NCBI RefSeq assembly: GCF_009765825.1
Contig: NZ_LMUR01000001.1
Location: 62,001-126,000 of the forward strand
Length of the DNA: 64,000 nucleotides
Source: Granulicella sp. L60
Lineage (GTDB): Bacteria > Acidobacteriota > Terriglobia > Terriglobales > Acidobacteriaceae
Direction: 5' to 3'
The translations under genes and the position numbers were made by a program. Below, piece after piece: positions 26,095-35,158 of this stretch (position 1 is the first letter of the stretch; every line of letters begins with the position of its first letter). The notes below the pieces were generated by a model. That model made no database searches and had not been told where the DNA came from. It was given only the letters and a program-made list of their open reading frames with translations.

Positions 26095-28128
26095 ATGGGT
26101 ACATTTTCAAGTAATCCGAATGGCGTTAAGCAGTCGGCGCAACCACGCTTTGGACGGATGGATCTGAGCCTGGAGCATGTCGCTGAAGGCATAGAGCGCG
26201 CGAAGGATTGGCTACTGAGCCTGCAGCATCCGGATGGATACTGGTGTGGAGAACTGGAAGCGGACAGCATGCTCGAATCCGACTACATCTTCATGCATGT
26301 TCTTCTGGGTACAGGCGACCGAGGCCGGATGGAACGGGCGGTCAATGAGATTCTTCGCCATCAGAACGAAGATGGCGGTTGGAGTATCTACCCGAACGGG
26401 CCTTCGAATATCTCGCTTGGGGTGAAGGCTTACTTTGCGTTGAAGTTGATGGGATGGTCGCCTGACCATCCCGTTCTCGTGAAGGCGCGTACCTGGATTC
26501 TTGCAAATGGTGGCGTGACCGAGGTCAATACCTTCACTAAGATCTACCTTTGTTTCATGGGACAGTATGAGTACGACGCGGTTCCCGCTGTGCCGCCTGA
26601 GCTCATCTTGTTTCCGAATTGGTGGTACTTCAATATCTATGAGATTTCGGCCTGGTCTCGTGCCATCGTTGTGCCGCTGTCGATCGCTTACGCGAAGAAG
26701 CCGTTCAAGAAGATCTCTCAGGAGCAGGGAATTGACGAGCTCTTCGTGGGTGGTCGTGCAAACGCAGATCTCCATCTGAAGTGGGATAAGAAGAAGATCT
26801 TTGGCTGGAGAAATATCTTTCTTGCGGCCGATCGTATCTTCCATTGGGCAGAACGTGTTCATATCCGTCCACTCCGCAAAGCAGCGCTGAAAAAGGCTGA
26901 GAAGTGGATGTTGGAGCGGTTTGAGAAATCAGATGGCCTCGGAGCGATTTACCCGGCCATGCTGAACGCTTTGATTGCGTTGGCGTGCCTCGGCTATACG
27001 TCGGACGACCCTCAGTTCATTCGCGCGATGGATGAGTTCGAAAAGCTTGGGATTGATAATCCGGAGGGTGAGCCTCACTATCCGACACCGACATTCCGCA
27101 TGCAGCCCTGCGTCTCTCCCGTGTGGGATACCGCACAGGCGGTGTATGCATTGGGCGAGGCGGGTATCGCGAAGAACGATCCGCGCATGGTCAAAGCAGC
27201 GGATTGGCTTATGTCGAAGGAGGTTCGCAATAAGGGTGACTGGGCGATGAATATGCCTAATGTCCAGCCTGGCGGATGGTACTTCGAGTTTAACAATGAA
27301 TTCTATCCGGATGTAGATGATTCCGCGCAGGTTCTGCTTGCGCTGAACTGCGTTACCCATCCGCGGGAGCGCAACCAGCACGACGTGTCGCAGCGAGCGC
27401 TGGAGTGGATCTTTGCAATGCAGTGCAGGAATGGTGGCTGGGCGAGCTTCGATAAAGACAATACGAAGATGATCTTCCAGTACATTCCCTTTGCAGACCA
27501 TAATGCGATGCTGGATCCGCCGACGGTTGATATTACCGGCCGCATTCTGGAAATGCTCGCCAACTATGGATACACCCGGCGCGACAAGCGGGTGGAGAAG
27601 GCCATTCAGTTTGTTCTCGACGAGCAGGAGACCGACGGGAGTTGGTTTGGGCGCTGGGGAGTCAACTACCTGTATGGGACATTCCTGGTATTGCGTGGAT
27701 TAGAGGCGATTGGCGTGTGGAATCACGAGCCTCCGGTTCAGCAGGCGGCGGAGTGGATTCGCATGATGCAGAACGCGGACGGCGGTTGGGGCGAGACTTG
27801 CACCAGCTATGACGATCCGACGCTACGAGGGATTGGACCGAGCACACCATCGCAGACTGCGTGGGCAGTTCTTGGACTGCTTGCTGCTGGAGATACACGA
27901 AGCGACTCGGTAGCCAAGGGTATCCGCTGGCTGGTGTCGAAGCAGACGGAGACCGGGACCTGGGACGAATCTGCGGCAGGCCGCAACAATGAAGCGATCT
28001 ATACCGGTACGGGTTTTCCGCGCGTGTTTTATCTTGCTTACCACCTGTACCGTGACTACTTCCCGCTGCTTGCGTTAACGACGTACAAGCGCGCCATGGA
28101 AAAGGAAGCGGCAGCAACCGCAGCGTAG
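26095..28128 (+). CDS. shc: squalene-hopene cyclase (677 aa)
   Basis: Shc folds squalene into hopene/hopanol at the membrane. The catalytic DxDD motif is seen as DVDD at residues 406-409, and several QW motifs occur (QNEDGGW, QCRNGGWASFD, QNADGGWGE, QTETGTWDE). Length is typical (630-720). The gene is 29 bases after ispH and 60 bases before hpnH, forming the core of the hopanoid operon. Confidence 0.97.
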   Translation: MGTFSSNPNGVKQSAQPRFGRMDLSLEHVAEGIERAKDWLLSLQHPDGYWCGELEADSMLESDYIFMHVLLGTGDRGRMERAVNEILRHQNEDGGWSIYPNGPSNISLGVKAYFALKLMGWSPDHPVLVKARTWILANGGVTEVNTFTKIYLCFMGQYEYDAVPAVPPELILFPNWWYFNIYEISAWSRAIVVPLSIAYAKKPFKKISQEQGIDELFVGGRANADLHLKWDKKKIFGWRNIFLAADRIFHWAERVHIRPLRKAALKKAEKWMLERFEKSDGLGAIYPAMLNALIALACLGYTSDDPQFIRAMDEFEKLGIDNPEGEPHYPTPTFRMQPCVSPVWDTAQAVYALGEAGIAKNDPRMVKAADWLMSKEVRNKGDWAMNMPNVQPGGWYFEFNNEFYPDVDDSAQVLLALNCVTHPRERNQHDVSQRALEWIFAMQCRNGGWASFDKDNTKMIFQYIPFADHNAMLDPPTVDITGRILEMLANYGYTRRDKRVEKAIQFVLDEQETDGSWFGRWGVNYLYGTFLVLRGLEAIGVWNHEPPVQQAAEWIRMMQNADGGWGETCTSYDDPTLRGIGPSTPSQTAWAVLGLLAAGDTRSDSVAKGIRWLVSKQTETGTWDESAAGRNNEAIYTGTGFPRVFYLAYHLYRDYFPLLALTTYKRAMEKEAAATAA

Positions 28129-28188
28129 TTCAGTAACTTTCAGTAAAGCGCGATGGCTGCGCAAACTTTTTGATGGAGGAGACACCGG

Positions 28189-29328
28189 ATGGCAGTGCCA
28201 GTCTCGCAAGCTTGGACGGTTGCAACTTATGTTTTGAAGCAGAAGCTCATGGGCCGGAAGAGGTATCCGCTCGTGCTGATGCTGGAGCCATTGTTCCGCT
28301 GCAATCTGGCGTGTGCCGGCTGCGGGAAGATCCAGTATCCTGCCCACATTCTGAAGACGGATCTGTCGCCCGAAGAGTGCTTCAAAGCAGTCGAAGAGTG
28401 CGGCACGCCTATGGTCTCGATTCCTGGTGGAGAGCCCCTGCTTCATCCCCAGATGCCAGAGATTGTCGCCGGCCTAGTAGCGCGCAAGAAGTACGTCTAC
28501 ATGTGCACTAACGCTCTTTTGCTGAAAGAGAAGCTGCACCTGTTCAAGCCGAGCAAGTATCTTTCGTTCTCTGTCCATGTTGACGGTCAGCGCGAGCATC
28601 ATGACTTTTCCGTCTGCCGCGAGGGCGGCTATGACATCGCGATGGAAGGTGTTCGTGCCGCGGTTGCGGCTGGCTTTCGCGTAACCACGAACACCACCTT
28701 GTTCGACGGTGCGGATCCGAACTCGGTGCGCGCGCACTTTGATGAGTTGATGGAAGTGGGTGTGGAGAGCATGATGGTCTCTCCCGGCTACACCTACGAC
28801 AAGGCGCCGGATCAGAATCATTTTCTGGGCAAGGCAAAGTCTCGCAGAATGTTTCGCGCGATTCTCTCCAACCGCAAGAAGACCTGGCGCTTCAACACGC
28901 ATCCACTGTTCTCGGAATTTCTGATGGGCAAGCAGAACTTCGAATGCACACCGTGGGGCATGCCGACGTTTTCGATCTTTGGCTGGCAGAAGCCGTGCTA
29001 TCTGCTGCAGGATGGCTACGCCGACACGTTCAAGGAACTGATGGAGACGACGGAGTGGCAGAATTACGGCGCAAAGAGCGGCAATCCGCAGTGCGCGAAC
29101 TGCATGGTGCACTCTGGACACGAAGCTTCCGCGGTGGACTATAACTTCAGTTCGCTAAAAGGCTTCTTGATTACGGCGTCGAAGTATGTGTTCCCTTCAA
29201 CGTATCCGGATGAGGGCGCGCAGAAGCTGTTGAACGAATGGCGGCCAGAGCACACCGGTCCGCTGGTTCAGATTCAATCCCCGTCCGCTGCGACCAACAG
29301 CGAACTGCAGTCGGTTTCAGGAGATTAG
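28189..29328 (+). CDS. hpnH: adenosyl-hopene transferase HpnH, radical SAM (379 aa)
   Basis: HpnH attaches a 5'-deoxyadenosyl group to diploptene, the first step of side-chain extension. The radical-SAM cluster Cys are at residues 38, 42 and 45 (CNLACAGC), followed by SIPGGEPLLHP. A C-terminal CANCMVHSGHE region matches the family. GGAGGAG lies 8 bases before the ATG. It follows shc directly. Confidence 0.95.
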   Translation: MAVPVSQAWTVATYVLKQKLMGRKRYPLVLMLEPLFRCNLACAGCGKIQYPAHILKTDLSPEECFKAVEECGTPMVSIPGGEPLLHPQMPEIVAGLVARKKYVYMCTNALLLKEKLHLFKPSKYLSFSVHVDGQREHHDFSVCREGGYDIAMEGVRAAVAAGFRVTTNTTLFDGADPNSVRAHFDELMEVGVESMMVSPGYTYDKAPDQNHFLGKAKSRRMFRAILSNRKKTWRFNTHPLFSEFLMGKQNFECTPWGMPTFSIFGWQKPCYLLQDGYADTFKELMETTEWQNYGAKSGNPQCANCMVHSGHEASAVDYNFSSLKGFLITASKYVFPSTYPDEGAQKLLNEWRPEHTGPLVQIQSPSAATNSELQSVSGD

Positions 29329-29333
29329 GCGTT

Positions 29334-29780
29334 ATGGCGACAGAGCAACAGGAGCACCTAAAGATCGAACAGCTGCGGCACCAAAGTGCGGATGAGCTAG
29401 ATCATATCGAAGGCCGCGAGCGGGAGAACCTTGAGGGCTGGGTTCCGGCGCTGGCCACAGACGCGGAGGTTCGTGAGGCGCTCGAGAAGGCCTTTGACTA
29501 TCGCGGCGATATCACGATCACGCGGAAGGACGGATCGCAGATCACCGGCTATCTCTTTGATCGCCGTTCCGGTTCATCACTCGTAGATTCCTTCGTCCGC
29601 ATCATTCCATCGAATGCACCGACGAAGGTGAACGTCGCCTACTCAGATATTGCTGCGCTTGCATTCAGCGGCAGAGACACAGCTGCGGGTAAGACCTTCG
29701 AGGCCTGGGTAAAGAAGTACTGGGACAAGAAGGCAGCAGGCGAGAAGAATATTCAGATTGAACCCGAGAAGCTGGACTAA
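29334..29780 (+). CDS. conserved-looking unknown protein in the hopanoid operon (148 aa)
   Basis: I do not recognise this family. It starts 5 bases after the hpnH stop, with GGAG 10 bases upstream, and so is co-transcribed with the hopanoid genes. The N-terminus is polar and helical (QQEHLKIEQLRHQSADELD). The middle (about 55-105) has a beta-rich pattern: GDITITRKDGSQITGYLFDRRS..., then VNVAYSDIAALAFSG, reminiscent of a small RNA- or lipid-regulator barrel (Hfq/LSm- or PilZ-like) but not certain. The C-terminus is Lys-rich. No signal peptide or membrane helix. Confidence 0.7.
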   Translation: MATEQQEHLKIEQLRHQSADELDHIEGRERENLEGWVPALATDAEVREALEKAFDYRGDITITRKDGSQITGYLFDRRSGSSLVDSFVRIIPSNAPTKVNVAYSDIAALAFSGRDTAAGKTFEAWVKKYWDKKAAGEKNIQIEPEKLD

Positions 29781-29867
29781 AACTGGACTTAGATGGATCT
29801 CGCAGAGTAGCTTTAGCGGGCCATCGATTTAAGTACAATCGCGGGATGGGTGGGGAAAGAGCAAGCA

Positions 29868-30878
29868 GTGCGCGTATTTATTACGGGAGCGACGGGCTTC
29901 GTGGGGGGCCACGTTGCGAAGGCTTATGCGGCAGAGGGCGCGAGTCTTCGGCTCTTGACGCGGCAGACAAGCCGGTTGGACTCGCTTGCAGGTGTCGATG
30001 CCGAGATGGTGACCGGGGATCTGCGTGAGCCGGAGAAGCTGAGGTCGGCACTGACGGGATGCGATGCGCTGGTTCACGTTGCAGCGGACTATCGTCTTTG
30101 GGTGCGCGATCCGGACCAGATGTATGCGGCAAATGTGGCTGGAACGCGAGAGCTGCTGAAGCTGGCTCGTGAGGTCGGCGTGCAGCGAGTGGTGTATACG
30201 TCGAGCGTTGCGACGATGGGCTTCAAGGCGGACGGCTCTATCGTGAATGAGGACTCTCCGGTGGCGCTTGGAGAGATGATTGGTCATTACAAACGATCGA
30301 AGTTTCTTGGAGAGGTGGAAGCGATACAGGCTGCCAAAGCGGGCCAGCATGTGATGATTCTGAATCCGACGACACCAATCGGCGCGGGAGATGCGAAGCC
30401 TACGCCAACGGGCCGGATCATCGTTGACTTTCTGAACAAGAAGTTTCCTGCGTATGTTGATACCGGATTGAACCTTGTCGATGTGGATGAGGTTGCTCGT
30501 ATGCATGTTGTGGCGCTTGAGCGCGGGACTCCCGGAGAAAGGTACATTCTGGGGGGAGAGAATCTGACACTGAAGCAGATTCTCGACCGCATGTCGACGA
30601 TTACTGGTCTGCCGTCGCCTACGATGAAGGTGCCTCATAGCGTGGCGATGGCGTTTGCGTTCTTCGATGAGACCATTACCGGTAAGCTGCTGGGTAAGGA
30701 ACCTCGCGCGACGGTGGAGGCTGTGCGGATGGGTAAGAAGATGATGTTCGCTTCTTCGCTGAAGGCAGAGCGTGAGCTTGGCTTTCGTGTGCTGCCGGTT
30801 TACCACTCGATGCGGGCGGCGATTGATTGGTTTGTCACACACGGTTATGCGCCTGCCTTCGATGCGCGCCAGTCATGA
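29868..30878 (+). CDS. hpnA: hopanoid-associated sugar epimerase HpnA (336 aa)
   Basis: HpnA belongs to the extended SDR family (NAD-dependent epimerase/dehydratase) found in hopanoid clusters. The Rossmann motif GATGFVGG is at the N-terminus; YTSSVATMG and YKRSKFLGE give the catalytic Ser and Lys, although the usual YxxxK is HYKRSK here. Start GTG 29868 fits the family N-terminus; a GTG at 29850 is possible. TACAAT at 29834 may be a -10 box of an internal promoter. Its stop overlaps the hpnG start (ATGA). Confidence 0.92.
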   Translation: MRVFITGATGFVGGHVAKAYAAEGASLRLLTRQTSRLDSLAGVDAEMVTGDLREPEKLRSALTGCDALVHVAADYRLWVRDPDQMYAANVAGTRELLKLAREVGVQRVVYTSSVATMGFKADGSIVNEDSPVALGEMIGHYKRSKFLGEVEAIQAAKAGQHVMILNPTTPIGAGDAKPTPTGRIIVDFLNKKFPAYVDTGLNLVDVDEVARMHVVALERGTPGERYILGGENLTLKQILDRMSTITGLPSPTMKVPHSVAMAFAFFDETITGKLLGKEPRATVEAVRMGKKMMFASSLKAERELGFRVLPVYHSMRAAIDWFVTHGYAPAFDARQS

Positions 30879-31555
30879 GAGAGTGCCCGGCTATCATTGC
30901 GGCTTTGCCGAGAGAGGTGGAGCACCTGGTTCGCGGCTGGCAGGTGCAGAAGCTTCCGGGCAGGGTCACGGTGTATACGAATGATTTTGCGGTTACCGTC
31001 TGTGCCGGCATGGGGGCTGCGCGGGCGTCGCTGGCGGTGCAGGCGGCTCTGTCGGTAAGGCAGGTTACGGCGTTGGTTTCGGTGGGTTTGGCTGGGGCTT
31101 GTGATCCTGGGCTTCGGGGGGGGGATATTGTGCGTGCGGGTGTGGTGATCGATTCCCAGTCGGGCGAGCGCTTTATGGACTCGCGGTACAAACAGGTGCT
31201 GGTAAGCGCACCTGTGATTGCCAGTGTTCAGGAGAAGCGGCGGTTGTATGCGTCGTACTCCGCCAGCGCGGTGGACATGGAGGCTGCGACTGTCGCTCGC
31301 ATGGCGGAAGCGCATGGTCTGCAGTTTCAGGCGATCAAGGCGATCTCGGATGATGCTTCGTTTGAGCTTGAGGAGCTTGGCCGCTTTGCTACGCACGATG
31401 GACAGTTTCGAGAGGCGGCGTTCGCAATGTACTCGGTTGCGCGTCCTCGTCTTTGGGGGAAGTTGGTTGGGCTTGCAGGAAATAGCAAGGCTGCGGTGCA
31501 GGCTTTGACGGCGGAGTTGGAGACGCAGATAAACTGGTACAGACAGAGAGATTAA
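30875..31555 (+). CDS. hpnG: adenosylhopane nucleosidase/phosphorylase HpnG (226 aa)
   Basis: HpnG removes adenine from adenosylhopane to give ribosylhopane or its phosphate. It is in the purine nucleoside phosphorylase fold: VCAGMGAARAS, VSVGLAGACDPGLRGGDIV and VDMEAATVARMAE (catalytic region), then AIKAISDDAS with the Asp that contacts adenine. The ATGA overlap with hpnA shows coupling and fixes the start at 30875 rather than an upstream frame at 30827. Confidence 0.9.
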   Translation: MRECPAIIAALPREVEHLVRGWQVQKLPGRVTVYTNDFAVTVCAGMGAARASLAVQAALSVRQVTALVSVGLAGACDPGLRGGDIVRAGVVIDSQSGERFMDSRYKQVLVSAPVIASVQEKRRLYASYSASAVDMEAATVARMAEAHGLQFQAIKAISDDASFELEELGRFATHDGQFREAAFAMYSVARPRLWGKLVGLAGNSKAAVQALTAELETQINWYRQRD

Positions 31556-32659
31556 ATGATGCAGACCGAAGAAGTGCGGGGAGTTGAGGCAGTGCAGCGT
31601 GTTCCGGCGACGATGCGGGCGGCGGTGTACCGGGGCGTCGACGATGTTCGGGTGGAGACGGTTGCGGTTCCGGAGATCGGGGCGGGTGAAGTCCTGGTGA
31701 AGATTCATACCTGCGGGATCTGCGGGACCGATTTGAAGAAGATTCATACGGGATCGCACGATGCGCCTCGCGTCTTCGGGCATGAGATGGCTGGGACAAT
31801 TGTGCGGGTGGGTGATGGAGTAGAGGGCTTTGCGGTGGGCGACCGGGTGATGGCGTACCACCATATTCCTTGCGGCGAGTGCTACTACTGCAGGAAGAAG
31901 ACATTCGCGCAGTGCGAGGTTTATAAGAAGGTTGGGTGTACGGCGGGGTTCGCTCCTTCGGGTGGTGGATTTGCGGAGTACATCCGGGTGATGGACTGGA
32001 TTGTGCAGCGCGGCCTGGTGAAGATTCCGGATGAGATTCCGTTCGAGCAGGCGGCGTTTCTCGAGCCGGTGAATACTTGTTACAAGGCGGTTCAGTTGCT
32101 CGATCTTCAGCCGGATGAAACGGTGTTGGTGATTGGGCAGGGGCCGATTGGGGTGCTGCTGGCGGCGCTGGCTCGGAAGACCGGGGCTACGGTGTTGACG
32201 AGCGATCTTTATCCAGAGCGACATGCGATTGCGGCTAAGTTTGGGCTTGACCGTCCGCTGGATGCGCGGGGGGATGTGGTGGCGGCGGCGAAGGCTGCGA
32301 CCGAGGGGCGAGGGGCCGATGTTGCGCTGGTCGCGGTGGGAAGCGATGCGCTGATCCGGGTGGCGATGGATGCGGTGCGGCCGGGTGGGCGCGTGATGCT
32401 GTTTGCTTCGACGCAGCATGGTGAGGCTCCCTTCGATCCGGCGGCGGTTTGTATGGACGAGAAGACGTTGATGGGGTCGTACAGTGCTTCGGTGGCGATT
32501 CAGGATGATGTGACTCGGCTGGTGTTTGAGGGATATCGGGATGGCTTCGATCTGACCAACCTGATCTCGCATCGGTTTTCGCTGGAGGATGCGGTTGCGG
32601 CTATCGATCTGGCGTCGCATCCGCAGGCGGATTCGATGAAGATCGTGATTCAGCCTTAG
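31556..32659 (+). CDS. zinc-dependent alcohol/polyol dehydrogenase of the hopanoid operon (367 aa)
   Basis: This medium-chain dehydrogenase has the catalytic zinc ligands CGICGTD and GHEMAG, the structural-zinc site Cys in CGECYYCRKKTFAQC, and the Rossmann motif GQGPIGVLLAAL. The start directly abuts the hpnG stop. It is the last gene before a strong terminator, so it belongs to the hopanoid unit. It could reduce the aldehyde of ribosylhopane to bacteriohopanetetrol; that is inference. It may otherwise be an ordinary sorbitol/threonine-type dehydrogenase. Confidence 0.88.
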   Translation: MMQTEEVRGVEAVQRVPATMRAAVYRGVDDVRVETVAVPEIGAGEVLVKIHTCGICGTDLKKIHTGSHDAPRVFGHEMAGTIVRVGDGVEGFAVGDRVMAYHHIPCGECYYCRKKTFAQCEVYKKVGCTAGFAPSGGGFAEYIRVMDWIVQRGLVKIPDEIPFEQAAFLEPVNTCYKAVQLLDLQPDETVLVIGQGPIGVLLAALARKTGATVLTSDLYPERHAIAAKFGLDRPLDARGDVVAAAKAATEGRGADVALVAVGSDALIRVAMDAVRPGGRVMLFASTQHGEAPFDPAAVCMDEKTLMGSYSASVAIQDDVTRLVFEGYRDGFDLTNLISHRFSLEDAVAAIDLASHPQADSMKIVIQP

Positions 32660-32820
32660 GGTTATCCGTTCCGCGCAAGTACCCCTCCCACCTACCTATA
32701 TGGTGCAAAGTCTTGTATCTATTAGGTTTAGCTTCGGACTTTGAGGGCAAACTATTCATTATAAAGGGGTCACTTTTGCAAAGTATTCATTATTCAATGT
32801 TTAGTAGATAACGCTTTAAA

Positions 32821-32862
32821 CAGAAGAGCCCCAGCTACCAGCTGGGGCTCTTCTGTTTGTTC
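32821..32862. terminator. bidirectional terminator with a 16-bp perfect stem
   Basis: CAGAAGAGCCCCAGCT and its exact inverse AGCTGGGGCTCTTCTG enclose the loop ACC, followed by TTTGTTCT. On the other strand the hairpin is followed by TTTAAAG. It closes the hopanoid operon. The surrounding 386-bp gap (32660-33045) contains no gene that I can support. Confidence 0.85.
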
Positions 32863-32977
32863 TATATACAGTATAACTCTACGGTGGAAACTAATGCGTA
32901 TCTCGGATACTACTGAGTTGGAATGAGATAGATGGATCGTATAGTTGACAGGATTTTTTGTGCTGGCCTCGGCCAAT

Positions 32978-33027
32978 CTTCCACAGATAGAGGCCCGCTA
33001 GTTAGAGCGGACCTCTATCTGTGGAAG
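32978..33027. terminator. 50-base hairpin between the hopanoid operon and the secreted protein gene
   Basis: A 16-bp arm (CTTCCACAGATAGAGG, 32978-32993) pairs with its inverse at 33012-33027. A further 5-bp CCGCT/AGCGG stem lies inside after one mismatch. It sits 18 bases after the end of the minus-strand Gly/His-rich gene, without an obvious T-tract, and probably ends that transcript or protects its 3' end. Confidence 0.6.
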
Positions 33028-33045
33028 ACGACCTCTTAACTACTT

Positions 33046-33504
33046 CTAGCGATGACCGCCGCCACCGTGGGCACCACCGCCGCCAGGTCCGCCGTGGCCC
33101 GAAAATCCGGCGCTGTGTTCGCCGCCTGGATCGTGGCCTGCGTTGCCTACGTGGCCCTGACCATCCCGAGCTTCGTTACCCTGGAAGTGGCTGAAGGGCT
33201 GTGCTCCGCGTCCCGGCATGGGTCCTGCGTAACCGTGGTGAGGATCGTAGCGGTTATCGACGTGGCCATAGAAGCCGTGCGGGCCGTGGAACCACGGACC
33301 TGCTCCGATGAATAGGCCGCCAGTAAACCAGTCCGGCCCGTAGTAGCCGTAGGGAGCGCAGTCGTACGGGGCGTAGTCAAAGTATCCATAAGGGCACGCC
33401 GGTGCTGCTCCGATACTGACGGCTATCTGAGCGGGTGCCACGGACACGCTGCTCACCAGTGCCACAGTGAGAACAGAGAAAGCAAACCACTTCCATCGGG
33501 ACAT
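33046..33504 (-). CDS. secreted Gly/His/Tyr-rich protein (152 aa)
   Basis: A signal peptide (AFSVLTVALVSSVSVAPA) precedes a low-complexity mature part: a Tyr/Pro-rich section (YGYFDYAPYDCAPYGYYG, about residues 38-60) and a Gly/His-rich tail. No catalytic motif is visible. Such small exported proteins are frequent in Acidobacteria. It may be an envelope or matrix protein, or a metal binder because of its many His. It is a single-gene unit. Confidence 0.75.
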   Translation of the reverse strand: MSRWKWFAFSVLTVALVSSVSVAPAQIAVSIGAAPACPYGYFDYAPYDCAPYGYYGPDWFTGGLFIGAGPWFHGPHGFYGHVDNRYDPHHGYAGPMPGRGAQPFSHFQGNEARDGQGHVGNAGHDPGGEHSAGFSGHGGPGGGGAHGGGGHR

Positions 33505-33709
33505 AGAGATCTCCTTGATTCTGTTAGTTAGAGGACCAAGGAGAGCTGGGAGTTGTTTGTTTGGAGTGATTTGGTTGGATCGTTATGGGAGGGAAGTTCC
33601 CAATCGGGCTAAGCCATCTTTCTGCGAGGCTGCGTGAGAAGACAACAGCAGATCCCTGCGGGGATGACAAGTAATTGGGCAAAAAAGGAGTACGCACAAG
33701 GAGAGGGAT

Positions 33710-35158
33710 TCAGTCGCGGGTGCGTTTTTTGACTTCGACGCTGAGGCGTTTGATCTTCTGGTTGAGTGTGGAGAGGGGGATCTTGAAGTACTCGGCGGCT
33801 TCGGTCTGGTTCCAGTGGCAGCGCTCGAGGCGGTCGGAGATGATGCGGCGCTCGATCTCTTCCATTAGGTCGAAGAGGCTGGCGTTGGGCTGGTGGTCGA
33901 GCAGGCTGGCCGAGTAGGTGCTGCCGGTGAGCTGGGTGGGAAGCAGGTCGGGCGTGATGGTGCCGGAGGTGGAGAGGACGACGCCGCGCTCCATGGCGTT
34001 TTCGAGCTCGCGGACGTTACCGGGCCACTCGTAGTCCATCATGATGCGCATGGCTTCGGGCGAGAGGGCGCGGTCGCTGGTGCCGTTCTCTTCGGCGTAG
34101 AACTTGAGGAAGTGGGCGGCGAGCAGGGGGACGTCCTGGCGGCGGGAGCGGAGGGGCGGGAGTTCGAGGCTGATGACGTTGAGGCGATAGAAGAGGTCTT
34201 CGCGGAAGCGGCCTTCGCGGACGGCGTCCTGGAGGTTGACGTTGGTGGCGGCGATGATGCGGACGTCGACCTGAATCTCCTGTACGCCGCCGAGGTGCAT
34301 GAAGCGGCGGTCCTGAAGGACGCGAAGGATCTTGGCCTGCATGTCCATGCCCATGGTGCCGATCTCGTCGAGGAAGAGTGTGCCGCCGTTGGCGACTTCG
34401 AAGAGGCCTTTTTTGGCGGTGACGGCGGAGGTGAAGGCGCCGCGGACGTGGCCAAAGAGGGTGGATTCGAGCAGCTCTGAGGGGACGGCGCCGGTATTGA
34501 CGGGGACGAAGGGACGGTCGCGACGGGGCGAGTTGGCGTGGAGGGCTTTGGCGATGAGTTCTTTGCCGGTGCCGCTTTCTCCTTGAATGAGGACGGTGGA
34601 ACGGCTGGGAGCGACCTGGGCTACGAGGTCGAAGAGGCGCAGCATGGGTTCGCTTTTGCCGACGATGTTCTCGAAGTTGTAGCGCTGCTTGAGGGTGCGT
34701 TTGAGCTGGACGACTTCTTCTTCGGCGCGATGGCGGGCGACGGCGGCGCGGATGTCTGCGAGAAGTTTTTCGTTGTCCCAAGGCTTCTGGACGAAGTTTT
34801 CGGCGCCGGCGCGGATGGCGTCCACCACGTTGCCCACGGTGCCGAAGGCGGTGATCATGATGACGGGAAGGTTGGGCTGCATCTCGACGATGCGGGGCAG
34901 GAGTTCCATGCCACTCTCGCCAGGGAGGGCGAGGTCGAGGAGGAGAAGGTCGTACTCGTTGGTGGCGAGAAGATCCATGCCGGAGGGGCCGTCGGCGGCC
35001 ATGCTGATAGTGAAGCCTTCGAGGGTGAGGAGGGTTTCGAGCGATTCGCGGATGGCGGCTTCGTCGTCGATGATGAGGATGCGAGGATCGCCGACCATGC
35101 GGGCGGGGCGCTGGAGATGATGCGGTTGTTCGACGGTGGCTGCGGGTGTTTCAGACAT
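33710..35158 (-). CDS. NtrC-family sigma-54-dependent response regulator (482 aa)
   Basis: Domains in order: receiver (about residues 25-140, phospho-Asp in LLLLDLALPGESG, Lys in VQKPW), AAA+ sigma-54 activator domain with Walker A GESGTGKE and Walker B GGTLFLDEIG, and a Fis-type HTH at the C-terminus (WNQTEAAEYFKIPLSTLNQKIKRL). The sigma-54 contact loop reads GAFTSA instead of GAFTGA. Start 35158 overlaps the histidine kinase stop by 8 bases; a start at 35179 is possible. It should be phosphorylated by the upstream kinase and open sigma-54 promoters, targets unknown. Confidence 0.93.
   Translation of the reverse strand: MSETPAATVEQPHHLQRPARMVGDPRILIIDDEAAIRESLETLLTLEGFTISMAADGPSGMDLLATNEYDLLLLDLALPGESGMELLPRIVEMQPNLPVIMITAFGTVGNVVDAIRAGAENFVQKPWDNEKLLADIRAAVARHRAEEEVVQLKRTLKQRYNFENIVGKSEPMLRLFDLVAQVAPSRSTVLIQGESGTGKELIAKALHANSPRRDRPFVPVNTGAVPSELLESTLFGHVRGAFTSAVTAKKGLFEVANGGTLFLDEIGTMGMDMQAKILRVLQDRRFMHLGGVQEIQVDVRIIAATNVNLQDAVREGRFREDLFYRLNVISLELPPLRSRRQDVPLLAAHFLKFYAEENGTSDRALSPEAMRIMMDYEWPGNVRELENAMERGVVLSTSGTITPDLLPTQLTGSTYSASLLDHQPNASLFDLMEEIERRIISDRLERCHWNQTEAAEYFKIPLSTLNQKIKRLSVEVKKRTRD

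Noticed and set aside
30845..32620. 591-codon antisense ORF over hpnG and the dehydrogenase
   Set aside because: Arg/His/Pro-rich composition typical of antisense frames; the forward genes have clear motifs.
33645..33670. ATCCC-TGCG-GGGAT short hairpin as a terminator
   Set aside because: Only 5 bp, without T-tract; it resembles a common dispersed intergenic motif, but a single copy here gives no support.
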